From: Pseudomonas sp. SCA2728.1_7
Lineage (GTDB): Bacteria; Pseudomonadota; Gammaproteobacteria; Pseudomonadales; Pseudomonadaceae
DNA: 64,000 bases
Reading direction: 5' to 3'
NCBI RefSeq assembly: GCF_018138145.1
Contig: NZ_CP073104.1
Span: forward strand, 5,523,001-5,587,000
This document shows positions 1-8,646 of this stretch, in pieces. The position numbers were made by a program, and so were the translations under genes. Each line of letters starts with the position of its first letter. The first letter of the stretch is position 1. The notes below the pieces were generated by a model, which was not told the DNA's origin, did no database searches, and was given only the letters and a program-made list of their open reading frames with translations.

Positions 1-1813
1 CCGCCTGCACGCCGTTGTAGCCGTTGATCTGGAACGAGGAGTAGTACTCCGGGAATTCCTTGAAGATCTTGATGAATTCGTCGGTGTAGGTGCTCAGGTA
101 ATCAAGGTTGGTCGGCTGCGGTGCGTTGGCCATCATGAAAATGATGCCCTGGTCTTCGTCCGGGGCCAGTTCCGATTTGGTGAACTTGAGGAACACCGGG
201 ATCAGACACAGCACGATCACCGCGAACACCAGCACTACCGGCCGTGTGTTCAGCGTGCCGTGCAGCATGCTCTGATAGCGGCGCTTGAGACCTTCGAAAA
301 TACGGTCGAGCCGATGCGCCAGGCCACTTGGGTTTTCCTCGTGACGCAGCAAAAATGCGCACATCATCGGCGACAGGGTCAGGGCGACGATCCCGGAAAT
401 CACCACTGCGCCGGCCAGGGTCAGGGCAAACTCCTTGAACAGCGCCCCGGTCAGCCCGGTGAGGAAACCGATCGGCGCATACACCGCCGCCAGGGTGATG
501 GTCATCGAGACCACCGGCATGGCGATTTCTCGCGCGCCTTCCAGCGCCGCATCAAACGGCGTCTTGCCTTCCTCGATGTGCCGGTGAATGTTCTCCACCA
601 CGACAATCGCATCGTCGACGACCAGACCGATGGCCAGCACCATCGCCAGCAGCGTCAGCAGGTTCATCGAGTAGCCCATCATCTGCATGAAAAACATCAC
701 GCCGATCATCGACAGCGGAATGGTCACCACCGGGATCACCACCGAACGCAATGCGCCGAGGAACAGGAACACCACGACGATGACGATCAGTACCGCTTCG
801 AACAGGGTTTTCACCACTTCATCGATCGAGGCCTGAATAAACAGCGTGGCGTCGTAAGCGATCTCGCTTTTCAGGTTCGGCGGCAGCTGCGCTTCCAGCT
901 CGGGCATCAGCTTGCGCACTTCCTTGATCACGTCCAGCGGGTTGGCGCCGGGTGTCGCCTTGATGCCGATGTACACCGACGGCGTGCCGCCGAACGAGCT
1001 GATCGAGTCGTAGTTTTCCGCACCCATTTCCACCCGCGCGACATCGCTGAGCAGCACGCGGCTGTCGCCACTGACCTTGAGCGGAATCGCCGCAAATCCC
1101 TCGGCCGATTTCAGTTCGGTGTTGGCGTTGATGCTGGTGACCACGTACTGGCCTTTCACTTCGCCGGCGGCGGAAAGGAAGTTGTACTGGCGCACGGCGT
1201 TGGTCACATCGGCGGCGCTGAGGCCGAAACCGGCGAGCTTCACCGGGTCGAGCCACAGGCGCATGGCGAACACCTGATTGCCGAGGATTTCCGCTTCGGC
1301 CATGCCCGGCAGGGTTGCCAGTTTTGGCTGGATCACCCGTGACAGGTAATCGGTGATCTGCGGGTTGCTCAGATCCTTGCTGAAGAAGCTGATGTACATC
1401 AGCGCCGAGGCATCGGCGGACTCCTTGCTCAGCACCGGGTCTTCAGCGTCCTGCGGCAACTTGTTTTTGACTTCGTTGGCCTTGGCCAGCAATTCGGTGA
1501 ACAAACGGTCGGTGTTCGAACCGATGCGCGCGTAGATCGAGATCACCGAGAAGTTCTGCCGGCTGACCGAGGTCATGTAGTCGATGCCTTCGGCGCTGGC
1601 CAGACTTTGCTGCATCGGCTGGGTGATGTAGCCCTGAATGGTTTCGGCGTTGGCCCCGGGGTAAGCGGTGGTCACCGTGATCAGGGCGTTTTCCATTTGC
1701 GGGTATTGGCGCAGCGGCAACTTGCTCCAGGCCTGAAAGCCGAGCAACACAATCAACAGGCTGACCACGGTGGCGAGCACCGGGCGGCGGATGAACGGAT
1801 CAGTAAAAGCCAT
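1..1813 (-). CDS. mexW: RND efflux pump inner-membrane transporter (MexW-like), 3' end outside window
   Basis: Proton-driven inner-membrane pump of a tripartite multidrug efflux system. I translated the reverse strand from the ATG at 1813: it opens MAFTDPFIRRPVLATVV, the typical first transmembrane helix of HAE1-family RND pumps, and stays open for about 604 codons to the window edge. The TM4 aspartate pair (VLAIGLVVDDAIVVVENIHRH) needed for proton relay is present, followed by the usual GFLTG/LTLSPMMCAF segments. It starts 13 bases after the adaptor stop, so the two are one operon. No outer-membrane channel gene lies upstream of the adaptor, which matches the MexVW arrangement (channel supplied from elsewhere). 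The name rests on gene order: in P. aeruginosa mexVW also follows icmP, a di-haem protein, an imelysin and DUF1513. Family certain; exact orthologue probable. Confidence 0.88.
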   Translation of the reverse strand, partial: MAFTDPFIRRPVLATVVSLLIVLLGFQAWSKLPLRQYPQMENALITVTTAYPGANAETIQGYITQPMQQSLASAEGIDYMTSVSRQNFSVISIYARIGSNTDRLFTELLAKANEVKNKLPQDAEDPVLSKESADASALMYISFFSKDLSNPQITDYLSRVIQPKLATLPGMAEAEILGNQVFAMRLWLDPVKLAGFGLSAADVTNAVRQYNFLSAAGEVKGQYVVTSINANTELKSAEGFAAIPLKVSGDSRVLLSDVARVEMGAENYDSISSFGGTPSVYIGIKATPGANPLDVIKEVRKLMPELEAQLPPNLKSEIAYDATLFIQASIDEVVKTLFEAVLIVIVVVFLFLGALRSVVIPVVTIPLSMIGVMFFMQMMGYSMNLLTLLAMVLAIGLVVDDAIVVVENIHRHIEEGKTPFDAALEGAREIAMPVVSMTITLAAVYAPIGFLTGLTGALFKEFALTLAGAVVISGIVALTLSPMMCAFLLRHEENPSGLAHRLDRIFEGLKRRYQSMLHGTLNTRPVVLVFAVIVLCLIPVFLKFTKSELAPDEDQGIIFMMANAPQPTNLDYLSTYTDEFIKIFKEFPEYYSSFQINGYNGVQA

Positions 1814-1826
1814 GGGGATTCCTTGA

Positions 1827-2975
1827 TCAGTCGGCGCGCGGCGGACTGTTCTGCTCGCCGAGGGTCTTGTCGTCGCTGATGGCGATGTGGGCACCGTTGT
1901 CCAGTTTGATCTGGCCGGCCGTCACCACTTGTTCGCCGCTCTGCACGCCCTTGTTGATCATCACCAGGCCATCGCGGCGTTCACCGGTTTCGATGAAGCG
2001 GCGTTCGGCGATCAGCACCGGTTGGCCCTTGTCATCCTTTTCGACGCTGCCGTCCTCGGCTTTCTTCTGCCCGACCACGTAGATCGAGTTGCCGTAGAGG
2101 GTGTAGGTGATCGCGCTTTCCGGTACCACGACGTGTTTTTGCGGATCGGGCAGCAGCACTTCAAGGCTGGTAAACATGCCCGGCAACAATTTGCCGTCAG
2201 GGTTGGCCAGCGTGGCGCGGATCAGAATATTGCGCGTGGTGCTTTCAACGATCGGGTTGATTGCGCTGATCTTGCCGGCGAAGTTTTGCCCGGGATACGC
2301 GGCGACCGCGATTTGCACCGGTTGGCCGATGGCCAGTTTCGGGATCGATTGTTCGGGCAGGTAGAAGTCGGCGTAGAGGCTGCTCAAATCCTGCAGGGTC
2401 GCGATTTTGGTGCCGCTGGCGAGGTAGTCGCCAATGTCGACCTGGCGGATGCCGATGGTGCCGCTGAACGGCGCGAGAATGCGCTTTTTCGCCAGCGCTG
2501 CGTTGAGCTGATTGACCGTGGCTCGCTCCTTTTGCAGAACCGCCGAGAGCCGGTCGTATTCACCTTTGGAAATGGCGCGACTGTCGATCAGTTGGCTGCC
2601 ACGGCCGAAGTCCAGCTGCGCCAGACCCAGATCAGCCTTGGCGGTCTCCAACAGGGCGGTTTCGACGCCACTGTCGAGTTGCAGCAGCGGTTGCCCGGCC
2701 TTGACCTTCTGTCCGGATTCGAACTTGAGCTCGGTGACGGTGCCGGCCACTTCCAGGCTCAGCTCGACACCTTGCAGCGCCTTGAGCGTGCCGACGGTCG
2801 GCAGACGCAGCTGCCACGGCTGTTCGCTGGCGTTGGCCACGGCGACGCTGATCGGCGGTTTCGGCTTGGAAAAGCCCTGGATCATCGTGTAGATCGAAAA
2901 GGCTTTGTACCCGCCCAGCACCAGGACGATCAGCAAAACAACACCCAACATGATCAGCATGCGGCGACGCAGCAT
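1827..2975 (-). CDS. mexV: RND efflux periplasmic adaptor (MexV-like membrane fusion protein)
   Basis: Periplasmic adaptor linking the RND pump to an outer-membrane channel. 382 residues from the chosen start MLRRRMLIMLG at 2975, which has AAGGA about ten bases upstream; an in-frame ATG at 3020 adds 15 residues with no membrane character and is less likely. Residues 5-25 form an N-terminal membrane anchor. The rest shows the HlyD-type order: lipoyl half (VELSLEVAGTVTELKFESGQKVKAGQPLLQLD), short hairpin, second lipoyl half (KKRILAPFSGTIGIRQVDIGDYLASGT), beta-barrel and membrane-proximal domain. It is first in the operon with the pump. No regulator gene adjoins it in this window. Confidence 0.9.
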   Translation of the reverse strand: MLRRRMLIMLGVVLLIVLVLGGYKAFSIYTMIQGFSKPKPPISVAVANASEQPWQLRLPTVGTLKALQGVELSLEVAGTVTELKFESGQKVKAGQPLLQLDSGVETALLETAKADLGLAQLDFGRGSQLIDSRAISKGEYDRLSAVLQKERATVNQLNAALAKKRILAPFSGTIGIRQVDIGDYLASGTKIATLQDLSSLYADFYLPEQSIPKLAIGQPVQIAVAAYPGQNFAGKISAINPIVESTTRNILIRATLANPDGKLLPGMFTSLEVLLPDPQKHVVVPESAITYTLYGNSIYVVGQKKAEDGSVEKDDKGQPVLIAERRFIETGERRDGLVMINKGVQSGEQVVTAGQIKLDNGAHIAISDDKTLGEQNSPPRAD

Positions 2976-3071
2976 ATTTTCCAGTTCCTTGGATAAATCA
3001 GGTGAGACAGGCGGGCACATTACTCCGAGTGCAGGGGGGATTCCAACTGGCAGTTATTACAGGGGGGGCGC

Positions 3072-3148
3072 AAAAAGATCGCAGCCTTCGGCAGCTCCTA
3101 CAGAGGAGTGTATTCCAATGTAGGAGTTGCCGAAGGCTGCGATCTTTT
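3072..3148. repeat. REP-type inverted repeat (CTGCGATC class)
   Basis: Two arms reading AAAAGATCGCAGCCTTCGGC and its near-complement face each other across about 25 bases. The same class recurs at 8556-8646. It sits between mexV and the DUF1513 gene. This is a typical extragenic palindrome of fluorescent pseudomonads. Confidence 0.85.
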
Positions 3149-3157
3149 AAGGCTGTT

Positions 3158-4273
3158 TCAGGCCATCAGATGCAGATGGTTGTCCCAGAGCCCCGCCGGC
3201 AATTCCAGCGGCTTGGCCAACAACTCATCCTGACGGCAATCGTAGTACCGGCAACGTCCTTGCCCGGAGGTCACGACAAAACCGTCCTTCACCGCACCGA
3301 CACCGGCGCAATCGGGCAACGGCGCATCGAGGCGTACTTCGCCACTGTCCAGATCCCAGATAAAGAAACGGTTGCCGCGCGGCGCTGTCAGGGCGACCAG
3401 ACGCAAATCACTGTGCACGGCAACACTGGCGGTGTAATGCCCCATCGACTGCAACTGATGATCCGGCACCGGGAACGCCACGAACGGCTGCCCCGGACGC
3501 TTGATCGCCAACAGTTCCGAGCGCTCATGCGAGGCGCCCATGAATTGCTGACCGGCAACGATGGTGCCGTCGCTGGCGATGCCCAGATGGCGCACGCTGT
3601 TCATCTGCTGGGCGAGGGTTTCCTTGCTCAGCAAAGTGCCGTCACGTTGCATCAAGACCAGACTTGGCTCCATGGCGTTGAGGTTCATGTCGACGCGGCT
3701 TTCCGCCTCGGTACGAATCCCGCCATTGGCCACGACCAGCGTCTCGCCGTCGGGCATCCACGACACCTGATGCGGGCCGAGGCCGTGGGTGGAAATCTCA
3801 CCGCTGTGCACCAGTCGTTCGCCTTCGAACTTGTACACACCGAGCAAACCACGGCCAGGATCGGTGGTGTCGTTCTCGGTGGCGTACAGGTATTCGCCGT
3901 CCTTGTGCACCACGGCATGCCCGTAGAAATGCCGGTTCGGCTGCGAGGTCACGGTCTGCAGCAACTTACCGTCACGCAGGTCGATCAGGTAACTCTCGGT
4001 ACCCGGACGACGGGCGACGAACAACGCGATCGGCTGCGTAGGGTGGTTGATGATGTCGTGGCAACGCTGGCCGACTTCGGTGGCGAACACCCGCGTGCCA
4101 TCCAGCCGATAGCCGACGGCGTAATGCTTGCCGTCAGTGTCGTCGCGCGCCGACAGCAACAGCGGGCTCTGATCCTTGCGTTTGAACAGCGTCCAGCCGC
4201 CCAGCGTCACTGCTCCCAGCAGTGCACTACCTAAAGTCAGAACCTGACGTCGCAGCATGGCCGTTGCCCTCAT
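3158..4273 (-). CDS. DUF1513 periplasmic protein of imelysin cassette
   Basis: 371 residues, beta-rich, of the DUF1513 family, which looks like a WD40/quinoprotein-style propeller (repeated blade-like segments such as GVGAVKDGFVVTSGQGRCRYY). No enzymatic activity is established that I know of. The N-terminus (LRRQVLTLGSALLGAVTLGG) has a twin arginine followed by a hydrophobic stretch, suggesting Tat export. The start ATG overlaps the TGA of the upstream imelysin gene by one base (TGATG), so the two are translationally coupled; the ATG at 4258 is an alternative start. It is last in the di-haem/imelysin/DUF1513 operon. Family call firm, function unknown. Confidence 0.85.
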   Translation of the reverse strand: MRATAMLRRQVLTLGSALLGAVTLGGWTLFKRKDQSPLLLSARDDTDGKHYAVGYRLDGTRVFATEVGQRCHDIINHPTQPIALFVARRPGTESYLIDLRDGKLLQTVTSQPNRHFYGHAVVHKDGEYLYATENDTTDPGRGLLGVYKFEGERLVHSGEISTHGLGPHQVSWMPDGETLVVANGGIRTEAESRVDMNLNAMEPSLVLMQRDGTLLSKETLAQQMNSVRHLGIASDGTIVAGQQFMGASHERSELLAIKRPGQPFVAFPVPDHQLQSMGHYTASVAVHSDLRLVALTAPRGNRFFIWDLDSGEVRLDAPLPDCAGVGAVKDGFVVTSGQGRCRYYDCRQDELLAKPLELPAGLWDNHLHLMA

Positions 4274-5337
4274 CAGTCACCGTCGTTGGCGTTGAAGCCC
4301 AGTTGGATGCCCAGCGCCTTGGCCAGTTCGCCTTCGTGCAGGCGATGGACGACGTTGAGGCTGTCGTAGATGTCGTTGAGTTGCTGACGACCAGCGTCGT
4401 CTTCAAGCATTTCGCCGAGCGAACGCTGGGTGCTGTCGAACAGCTTCAGCGACGCGGCGTAAGCGGCATCGATCTTGTCGGCCAAAGGCTTTTGCTCAGA
4501 TGGCAACAGACCGCGCAGACCTTTGTTGTCGACGCCTTCCCAGACGGTTTTGGCCGCTGCGAGGCTGGCTTCAAGTGCAGTCAGCGAAGACTGGCTGCGC
4601 CATGCATCGGCCTGGAACGGCTGTGGCACGCCCTTGCTCTGGCGGCCCATTGGCGTGCCGAGTTTTTTCTTCAGGGTGTCCAGCGCGGTGACTTGCACAC
4701 GCAGCAGATCAGCGATCGCTTCGTGGGAGTCGGCATAACGCTGGTTAGGGAACTTGGTCATCTGCGCGAGCATGCCGTCGGTGTTGTTCCAGTTCTGCAG
4801 AATCTCTTCGGCCAGTTGCTTCTGACGCTCGCCGATGGCGATCAGCAGTGGGCAGTACTTGGCTTTCTGCTCGGCGTTGGCCACATCAGGCTTGGCGTCG
4901 AAGAGGATGTATTCGTAGGCCGACAGACCCTGAACGACAACGCTGGATTTGGCCAGTGCAGCGGCATCGATCTGCGGTTGCGCGACAACCAGTTGCTCGA
5001 CCTGACGACCAACGAGGTTCTTCTTGTCCGGCCAGAACTGCACCTGCCACGAACGGTTACCCTCGGCCAATGGACCGATCAGCAGCGGTTGTAGCTCGGC
5101 CCAGGCTTTCTGTGCGTGGAGGAAGTCGGCGCGGGCGGTTTCCAGGGTTTCTTTGCCCTGGCAGTAGGCGAGGGCGCTAACCGCCAGTTGCTTGTCGGCC
5201 TCGACCCAGCGGGTGTAGGTCGGCAGGATCACCGATTTGGCGATGGCCGCCGAGGTGACCGCTTGTGGATCCTGCGGCGAGCAGGCGCCGAGGGCGAGCG
5301 CGGCAAGGCTGGTGAACAGTAGCTTGGGACGGAACAT
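4273..5337 (-). CDS. Imelysin-family lipoprotein lacking the motif histidine
   Basis: 354-residue imelysin (peptidase_M75) fold protein, related to EfeO/IrpA-type periplasmic iron proteins. The signal ends in the lipobox LGACS (Cys19), so it is a predicted lipoprotein. Imelysins carry a conserved GxHxxE; here the matching segment is QGLSAYEYILF, that is Gly137-Ser139-Glu142, with Ser in place of His. The upstream paralogue IcmP keeps GYHAIE. It lies 28 bases after the di-haem oxidoreductase gene and overlaps the DUF1513 start, so it is the middle gene of that operon. A role in iron or haem handling in the periplasm is inferred from family and neighbours; protease activity is doubtful. Confidence 0.88.
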   Translation of the reverse strand: MFRPKLLFTSLAALALGACSPQDPQAVTSAAIAKSVILPTYTRWVEADKQLAVSALAYCQGKETLETARADFLHAQKAWAELQPLLIGPLAEGNRSWQVQFWPDKKNLVGRQVEQLVVAQPQIDAAALAKSSVVVQGLSAYEYILFDAKPDVANAEQKAKYCPLLIAIGERQKQLAEEILQNWNNTDGMLAQMTKFPNQRYADSHEAIADLLRVQVTALDTLKKKLGTPMGRQSKGVPQPFQADAWRSQSSLTALEASLAAAKTVWEGVDNKGLRGLLPSEQKPLADKIDAAYAASLKLFDSTQRSLGEMLEDDAGRQQLNDIYDSLNVVHRLHEGELAKALGIQLGFNANDGD

Positions 5338-5365
5338 GTCGGGCTCCCGATTCTTTTATCAGTGT

Positions 5366-6793
5366 TTAAAGTGAGTTCAAAAACGCCAGCAGCGCGGCAC
5401 GCTGCTCGGCATTGAAAGACAAAACCTGTTGCTGCGCGGCTTGCGCTTCGCCGCCGTGCCAGAGCACCGCTTCGAGCAGATTGCGCGCGCGACCGTCATG
5501 CAAAAACTGGGTGTGGCCGCTGACCGCTTGCGTCAGGCCAATCCCCCACAACGGCGGCGTGCGCCAGTCGCGGCCGGAGGCCTGGAATTCCGTGCGGTGG
5601 TCGGCCAGACCGTCGCCCATGTCATGCAGCAGCAGATCGCTGTACGGGCGAATCACTTGATTGGCCAGTTCAGGCTCGGCCGCGTTGGCGGCGGTGGTGT
5701 ATTTCGGCGTGTGGCAGGCATCGCAGCCAGCCTGGAAAAACAGGTTCTTGCCGGCCAGCACTTCTGCATCGTTGATGCCACGGCGTGCCGGCACAGCGAG
5801 GTTGCGGCTGTAGAACAGCACCAGACGCAGGATGTTATCGCTGACTTCCGGCTCGCCATCCGGGCCATTACCGTTTGGCGCTTGTTTGCAGGCGGTTTGC
5901 GCGTCGGTGCAATCATCAAAGGGTCTCAAACTCGTCGTAAGACCCATATCACCCGAAAACGCGTGAACATTCTGTTGATTGAGGTTCGGTTGCCCGGCTT
6001 TCCAGCCAAATCTGCCCATGGCGGTTTTCTGCAAGGCGTCATCCCAGACCTGATTGGGGCGGCCATTGATACCGTTTTTGTCTTTTGCCTGTGCGGCGGC
6101 GTTGGCGAGGATGGCTTCTTCGGGGATCGCTTCGAGCAGGCCCAGGCCAATCATCGGCGGCGCGACGCGGGCGGAAAAACGCGTGTCCGGGTGCATCGGG
6201 CCGTAGCCCAGCTGGGTGATCTGCAACACCGGTTTGCGCAGTTCGACTTCGGTGCCGTCTTTGAAACGCACGGGCACGGGTGTGTAATCGACGCGCACCT
6301 TGCCTTCCGGGGCGACCCCGGGCACGGCCATGTCCTGGAACTGGCCGCCGTAGACCGGCTCCGGCACTACGCCGACTTGCTCAATGAGCTTGGCGAATTG
6401 CGGCGCATCAGGGATCGACAGGCGCACCAGCATCGATACCGCGTTGGCGGCATCCGGCGTTGGCGGATGGCCGCGACCGTCCTTGATGTGGCAGTTCTGG
6501 CAGGCGTTGGTATTGAACAGCGGGCCGAGACCATCGCGCGCAGTGGTGGTCGACGGTGCGATCACCCATGGGCTGCGGAAGAAACTGTTGCCGACACTGA
6601 AATCCACCCGCCGCGACGGCGGCAGGTTGGCCGAGGGCAGAGAGAACGCATTCTGATCGGTCTTGCGCACGGTCGCTGCACCGCCCGAACGGGCTTCACC
6701 GGGCTCGGCCTTGGTGAAACGCGGGGCGTCATCGCAGGCACTCAGGCCCAGGGCCAGCAACAGTGCGGACAAGCGAAGAGGCAGCGAGGGCAT
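5366..6793 (-). CDS. Di-haem oxidoreductase family protein (DUF1111, c-type cytochrome)
   Basis: 475 residues from the ATG at 6793, chosen because AGGA lies eight bases upstream and it begins directly with a lipoprotein signal (MPSLPLRLSALLLALGLSAC); an in-frame ATG 36 bases earlier is poor. Two haem-binding CxxCH motifs are visible: CQNCH at residues 98-102 and CDACH at 357-361, the layout of the putative di-haem oxidoreductase (thiol oxidoreductase/DUF1111) family. It is expected to act in the periplasm. First gene of the operon with the imelysin lipoprotein and DUF1513 protein; the pairing of a redox haem protein with imelysins suggests iron oxidation/reduction during uptake, which is inference. 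Confidence 0.9.
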   Translation of the reverse strand: MPSLPLRLSALLLALGLSACDDAPRFTKAEPGEARSGGAATVRKTDQNAFSLPSANLPPSRRVDFSVGNSFFRSPWVIAPSTTTARDGLGPLFNTNACQNCHIKDGRGHPPTPDAANAVSMLVRLSIPDAPQFAKLIEQVGVVPEPVYGGQFQDMAVPGVAPEGKVRVDYTPVPVRFKDGTEVELRKPVLQITQLGYGPMHPDTRFSARVAPPMIGLGLLEAIPEEAILANAAAQAKDKNGINGRPNQVWDDALQKTAMGRFGWKAGQPNLNQQNVHAFSGDMGLTTSLRPFDDCTDAQTACKQAPNGNGPDGEPEVSDNILRLVLFYSRNLAVPARRGINDAEVLAGKNLFFQAGCDACHTPKYTTAANAAEPELANQVIRPYSDLLLHDMGDGLADHRTEFQASGRDWRTPPLWGIGLTQAVSGHTQFLHDGRARNLLEAVLWHGGEAQAAQQQVLSFNAEQRAALLAFLNSL

Positions 6794-6852
6794 CAGACAT
6801 CCTGCGGACGGGCAAAAATAAAGGCGCAAAGTCTAACAGGGCCGGGATGATT

Positions 6853-6869
6853 GAATAAGAGGAATTATC
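6853..6869 (-). promoter_or_regulatory. Weak Fur-box-like sequence upstream of di-haem gene
   Basis: On the minus strand this reads GATAATTCCTCTTATTC, an imperfect dyad with GATAA/TTATTC arms about 60 bases upstream of the di-haem start. Only the outer thirds resemble a Fur box, so this is a guess supported mainly by the iron-related gene content. Confidence 0.25.
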
Positions 6870-6912
6870 GTTTGCTTGATACAGCGCAAATCTGAAGAGC
6901 AATGCAAAACCC

Positions 6913-7001
6913 CTGTAGGAGTGAGCCTGCTCGCGATAGCGGTGCATCAGACACTAATTCGTCAACTGACACTCCGCTATCGCGAGCAGGCTCACTCCTA
7001 C
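6913..7001. repeat. REP inverted pair (GTAGGAGTGAGCC class)
   Basis: Two near-perfect arms TGTAGGAGTGAGCCTGCTCG... and its complement separated by about 30 bases. Same family as 16800, 20782, 31639 and 53781. Confidence 0.9.
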
Positions 7002-7024
7002 AAAGGGCCGTGTACGGCAGACAT

Positions 7025-7054
7025 GAAAAAGGCGACCCGAAGGTCGCCTCTTTT
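7025..7054 (-). terminator. Rho-independent terminator after icmP
   Basis: Stem GGCGACC/GGTCGCC with a CGAA loop followed on the minus strand by a T-run. It lies 17 bases beyond the icmP stop, so icmP is transcribed apart from the downstream di-haem operon. Confidence 0.85.
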
Positions 7055-7071
7055 GACGCAGACGCGGTTGA

Positions 7072-8418
7072 TCAGAACTCGTGATCAGCGTTGTCCGGGT
7101 TCAGGTCACTGATGCCCAGTTTGCCGGCAGCGGCTTCGATCGAACCGGTCTGCTTGACCAGCGAGGCGATGGCGTCGCGAACGATCTGGTTGCCAGCGGT
7201 GTTGCCCGCTGCGATCAACTGGTCGTAGTGCTCACCCTTGTTGGCGTGATCGACCATGACCTGGATCTTCGCTTCAGTGGCAGCCAGATCGGCTTTCAGT
7301 GCAGTGTCGGCAGCCGGGTCAGCCTTGGCCACCAGCGACGACAGGCTGGCGCCGGTCATTTTGCTGCCGTCAACACGGGTGTACTCACCTAGGTAGACGT
7401 TACGAATGCCTTTGGCATCGTAGAAGTGCGAGTTGTGCGTGTTGTCGCTGAAGCAGTCCTGCTCGTCTTCAGGGGAGTTGGCTTCCAGGGAAACCTTCAT
7501 GCGCTCGCCGGCCAGTTCGCCCAACGACAGGCTGCCCATGCCGAAGAGCATTTTGCGCAGACCGGTTTCGCCCGGCTCGGCTTCCAGAGTGGCGCGGTAG
7601 TTGTCAGCCACGTTCGGCTTCCAGTTGCCGACCATTTCTTCGAGGTCGCTGACCAGCAGTTGGGTCACCGACTTCAGGTAGGCACGGCGACGATCGTTGT
7701 GACCGCCAGTGGCGCCGGCGCCTTCCAGGTAGTCGGAGGCCGGACGGTTGCCAGCGCCAGGGCCGGTGCCGTTCAGATCCTGGCCCCAGAGCAGGAATTC
7801 GATCGCGTGGTAGCCGGTGGCGACGTTGGCTTCGGAACCGCCCAGCTCGTTGAGGCTGGCGAGTTTTTCCGCAGTGATGTCCTTGACGTCGACCTTGTCT
7901 TCGCCGACCTGAACTTCGGTGTTGGCGATGATGTTGGCGGTGGCGCCCGGGTTACCCAGTGCGTGCTCGTAGGATTTGTCGACGTAGTCGATCAGACCCT
8001 CGTCCAGCGGCCAGGCGTTAACCTGACCTTCCCAATCGTCGATGATGGTGTTGCCGAAGCGGAAAACTTCACTTTGCAGGTACGGAACGCGCGCGGCGAC
8101 CCAGGCAGCCTTGGCGGCTTTCAGGGTGTCGGCGTTCGGCTTGGCGAGGAAAGCGTCGACGGCGGTCTGCAGGGTTTTCGCGGTGGATTCGGCATCGCTG
8201 TAGACGGCGAAGACCATGTCGGCGTAGTGCGCGACCACAGCCTTGGCGGCGGCTTCGTCGACTTTACCGGCAGCGGCAGGCGCAGCCGCAGGTGCGGTGG
8301 TGCTGGCGGCTGGCGTCGGTGCGGCCGGAGCGGCGGCCTTGTCTTTGCCTTCGCCGCAACCGGCGAGGGAAATAGCGATGGCCAGCAGACTGGCGGTAGC
8401 CAGAGGCATACGAATCAT
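7072..8418 (-). CDS. icmP: IcmP-like imelysin-family lipoprotein
   Basis: 448 residues from the ATG at 8418 (AGGA nine bases upstream); ATGs at 8427 and 8487 are less likely. Lipoprotein signal MIRMPLATASLLAIAISLAGC, then an Ala/Pro-rich linker (residues about 27-50), then an imelysin domain with the intact GxHxxE motif GYHAIE (Gly202, His204, Glu207) and a second motif ENSPEDEQDCFSDNTHNSHFYD. Length and position match P. aeruginosa IcmP (insulin-cleaving metalloproteinase, PA4370). Known imelysins are now mostly regarded as iron-uptake proteins. Expression is probably iron-repressed: a 9-9-9 dyad resembling a Fur box lies about 59 bases upstream. Ends at a strong terminator. Confidence 0.9.
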   Translation of the reverse strand: MIRMPLATASLLAIAISLAGCGEGKDKAAAPAAPTPAASTTAPAAAPAAAGKVDEAAAKAVVAHYADMVFAVYSDAESTAKTLQTAVDAFLAKPNADTLKAAKAAWVAARVPYLQSEVFRFGNTIIDDWEGQVNAWPLDEGLIDYVDKSYEHALGNPGATANIIANTEVQVGEDKVDVKDITAEKLASLNELGGSEANVATGYHAIEFLLWGQDLNGTGPGAGNRPASDYLEGAGATGGHNDRRRAYLKSVTQLLVSDLEEMVGNWKPNVADNYRATLEAEPGETGLRKMLFGMGSLSLGELAGERMKVSLEANSPEDEQDCFSDNTHNSHFYDAKGIRNVYLGEYTRVDGSKMTGASLSSLVAKADPAADTALKADLAATEAKIQVMVDHANKGEHYDQLIAAGNTAGNQIVRDAIASLVKQTGSIEAAAGKLGISDLNPDNADHEF

Positions 8419-8476
8419 GGCGAACATCCTGCTTCGATAGTTGAGTGGACTCGCGCTGGGGGTGCGCAAAACTGCG

Positions 8477-8503
8477 ACATAATGCAAATCTTTCGCATTA
8501 TGT
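8477..8503 (-). promoter_or_regulatory. Fur-box-like dyad upstream of icmP
   Basis: Perfect 9-base arms ACATAATGC and GCATTATGT separated by nine bases. The central AATGCAAATCTTTCGCATT differs at three positions from the Fur box AATGAGAATCATTCGCATT as I remember it from pseudomonads. It is placed 59 bases before the icmP start codon, where a Fur operator would cover the promoter. Confidence 0.5.
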
Positions 8504-8555
8504 GTAAAGGGTTGTGGCTGGAAATATTTCTTATTTACGTCGGTGTGATGGCACA

Positions 8556-8646
8556 GATCAAAAGATCGCAGCCTCGTTGCACTCGACAGCTCCTACAGGG
8601 GAATGCGATTCATGTAGGAGCTGCCGCAGGCTGCGATCTTTTGATC
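8556..8646. repeat. REP-type inverted repeat abutting bifA stop
   Basis: Arms GATCAAAAGATCGCAGCC and GGCTGCGATCTTTTGATC, the same class as 3072-3148. It touches the bifA stop codon, so it may also stabilise or terminate the bifA transcript. Confidence 0.85.

Noticed and set aside
260..1342. Long forward open frame rich in His, Arg and Gln
   Set aside because: It is the antisense of the RND pump gene; the reverse frame translates to a full RND protein. The same applies to 1887-2996, 3002-4234, 5429-6850, 7426-8649, 16827-18500 and 53959-55416.
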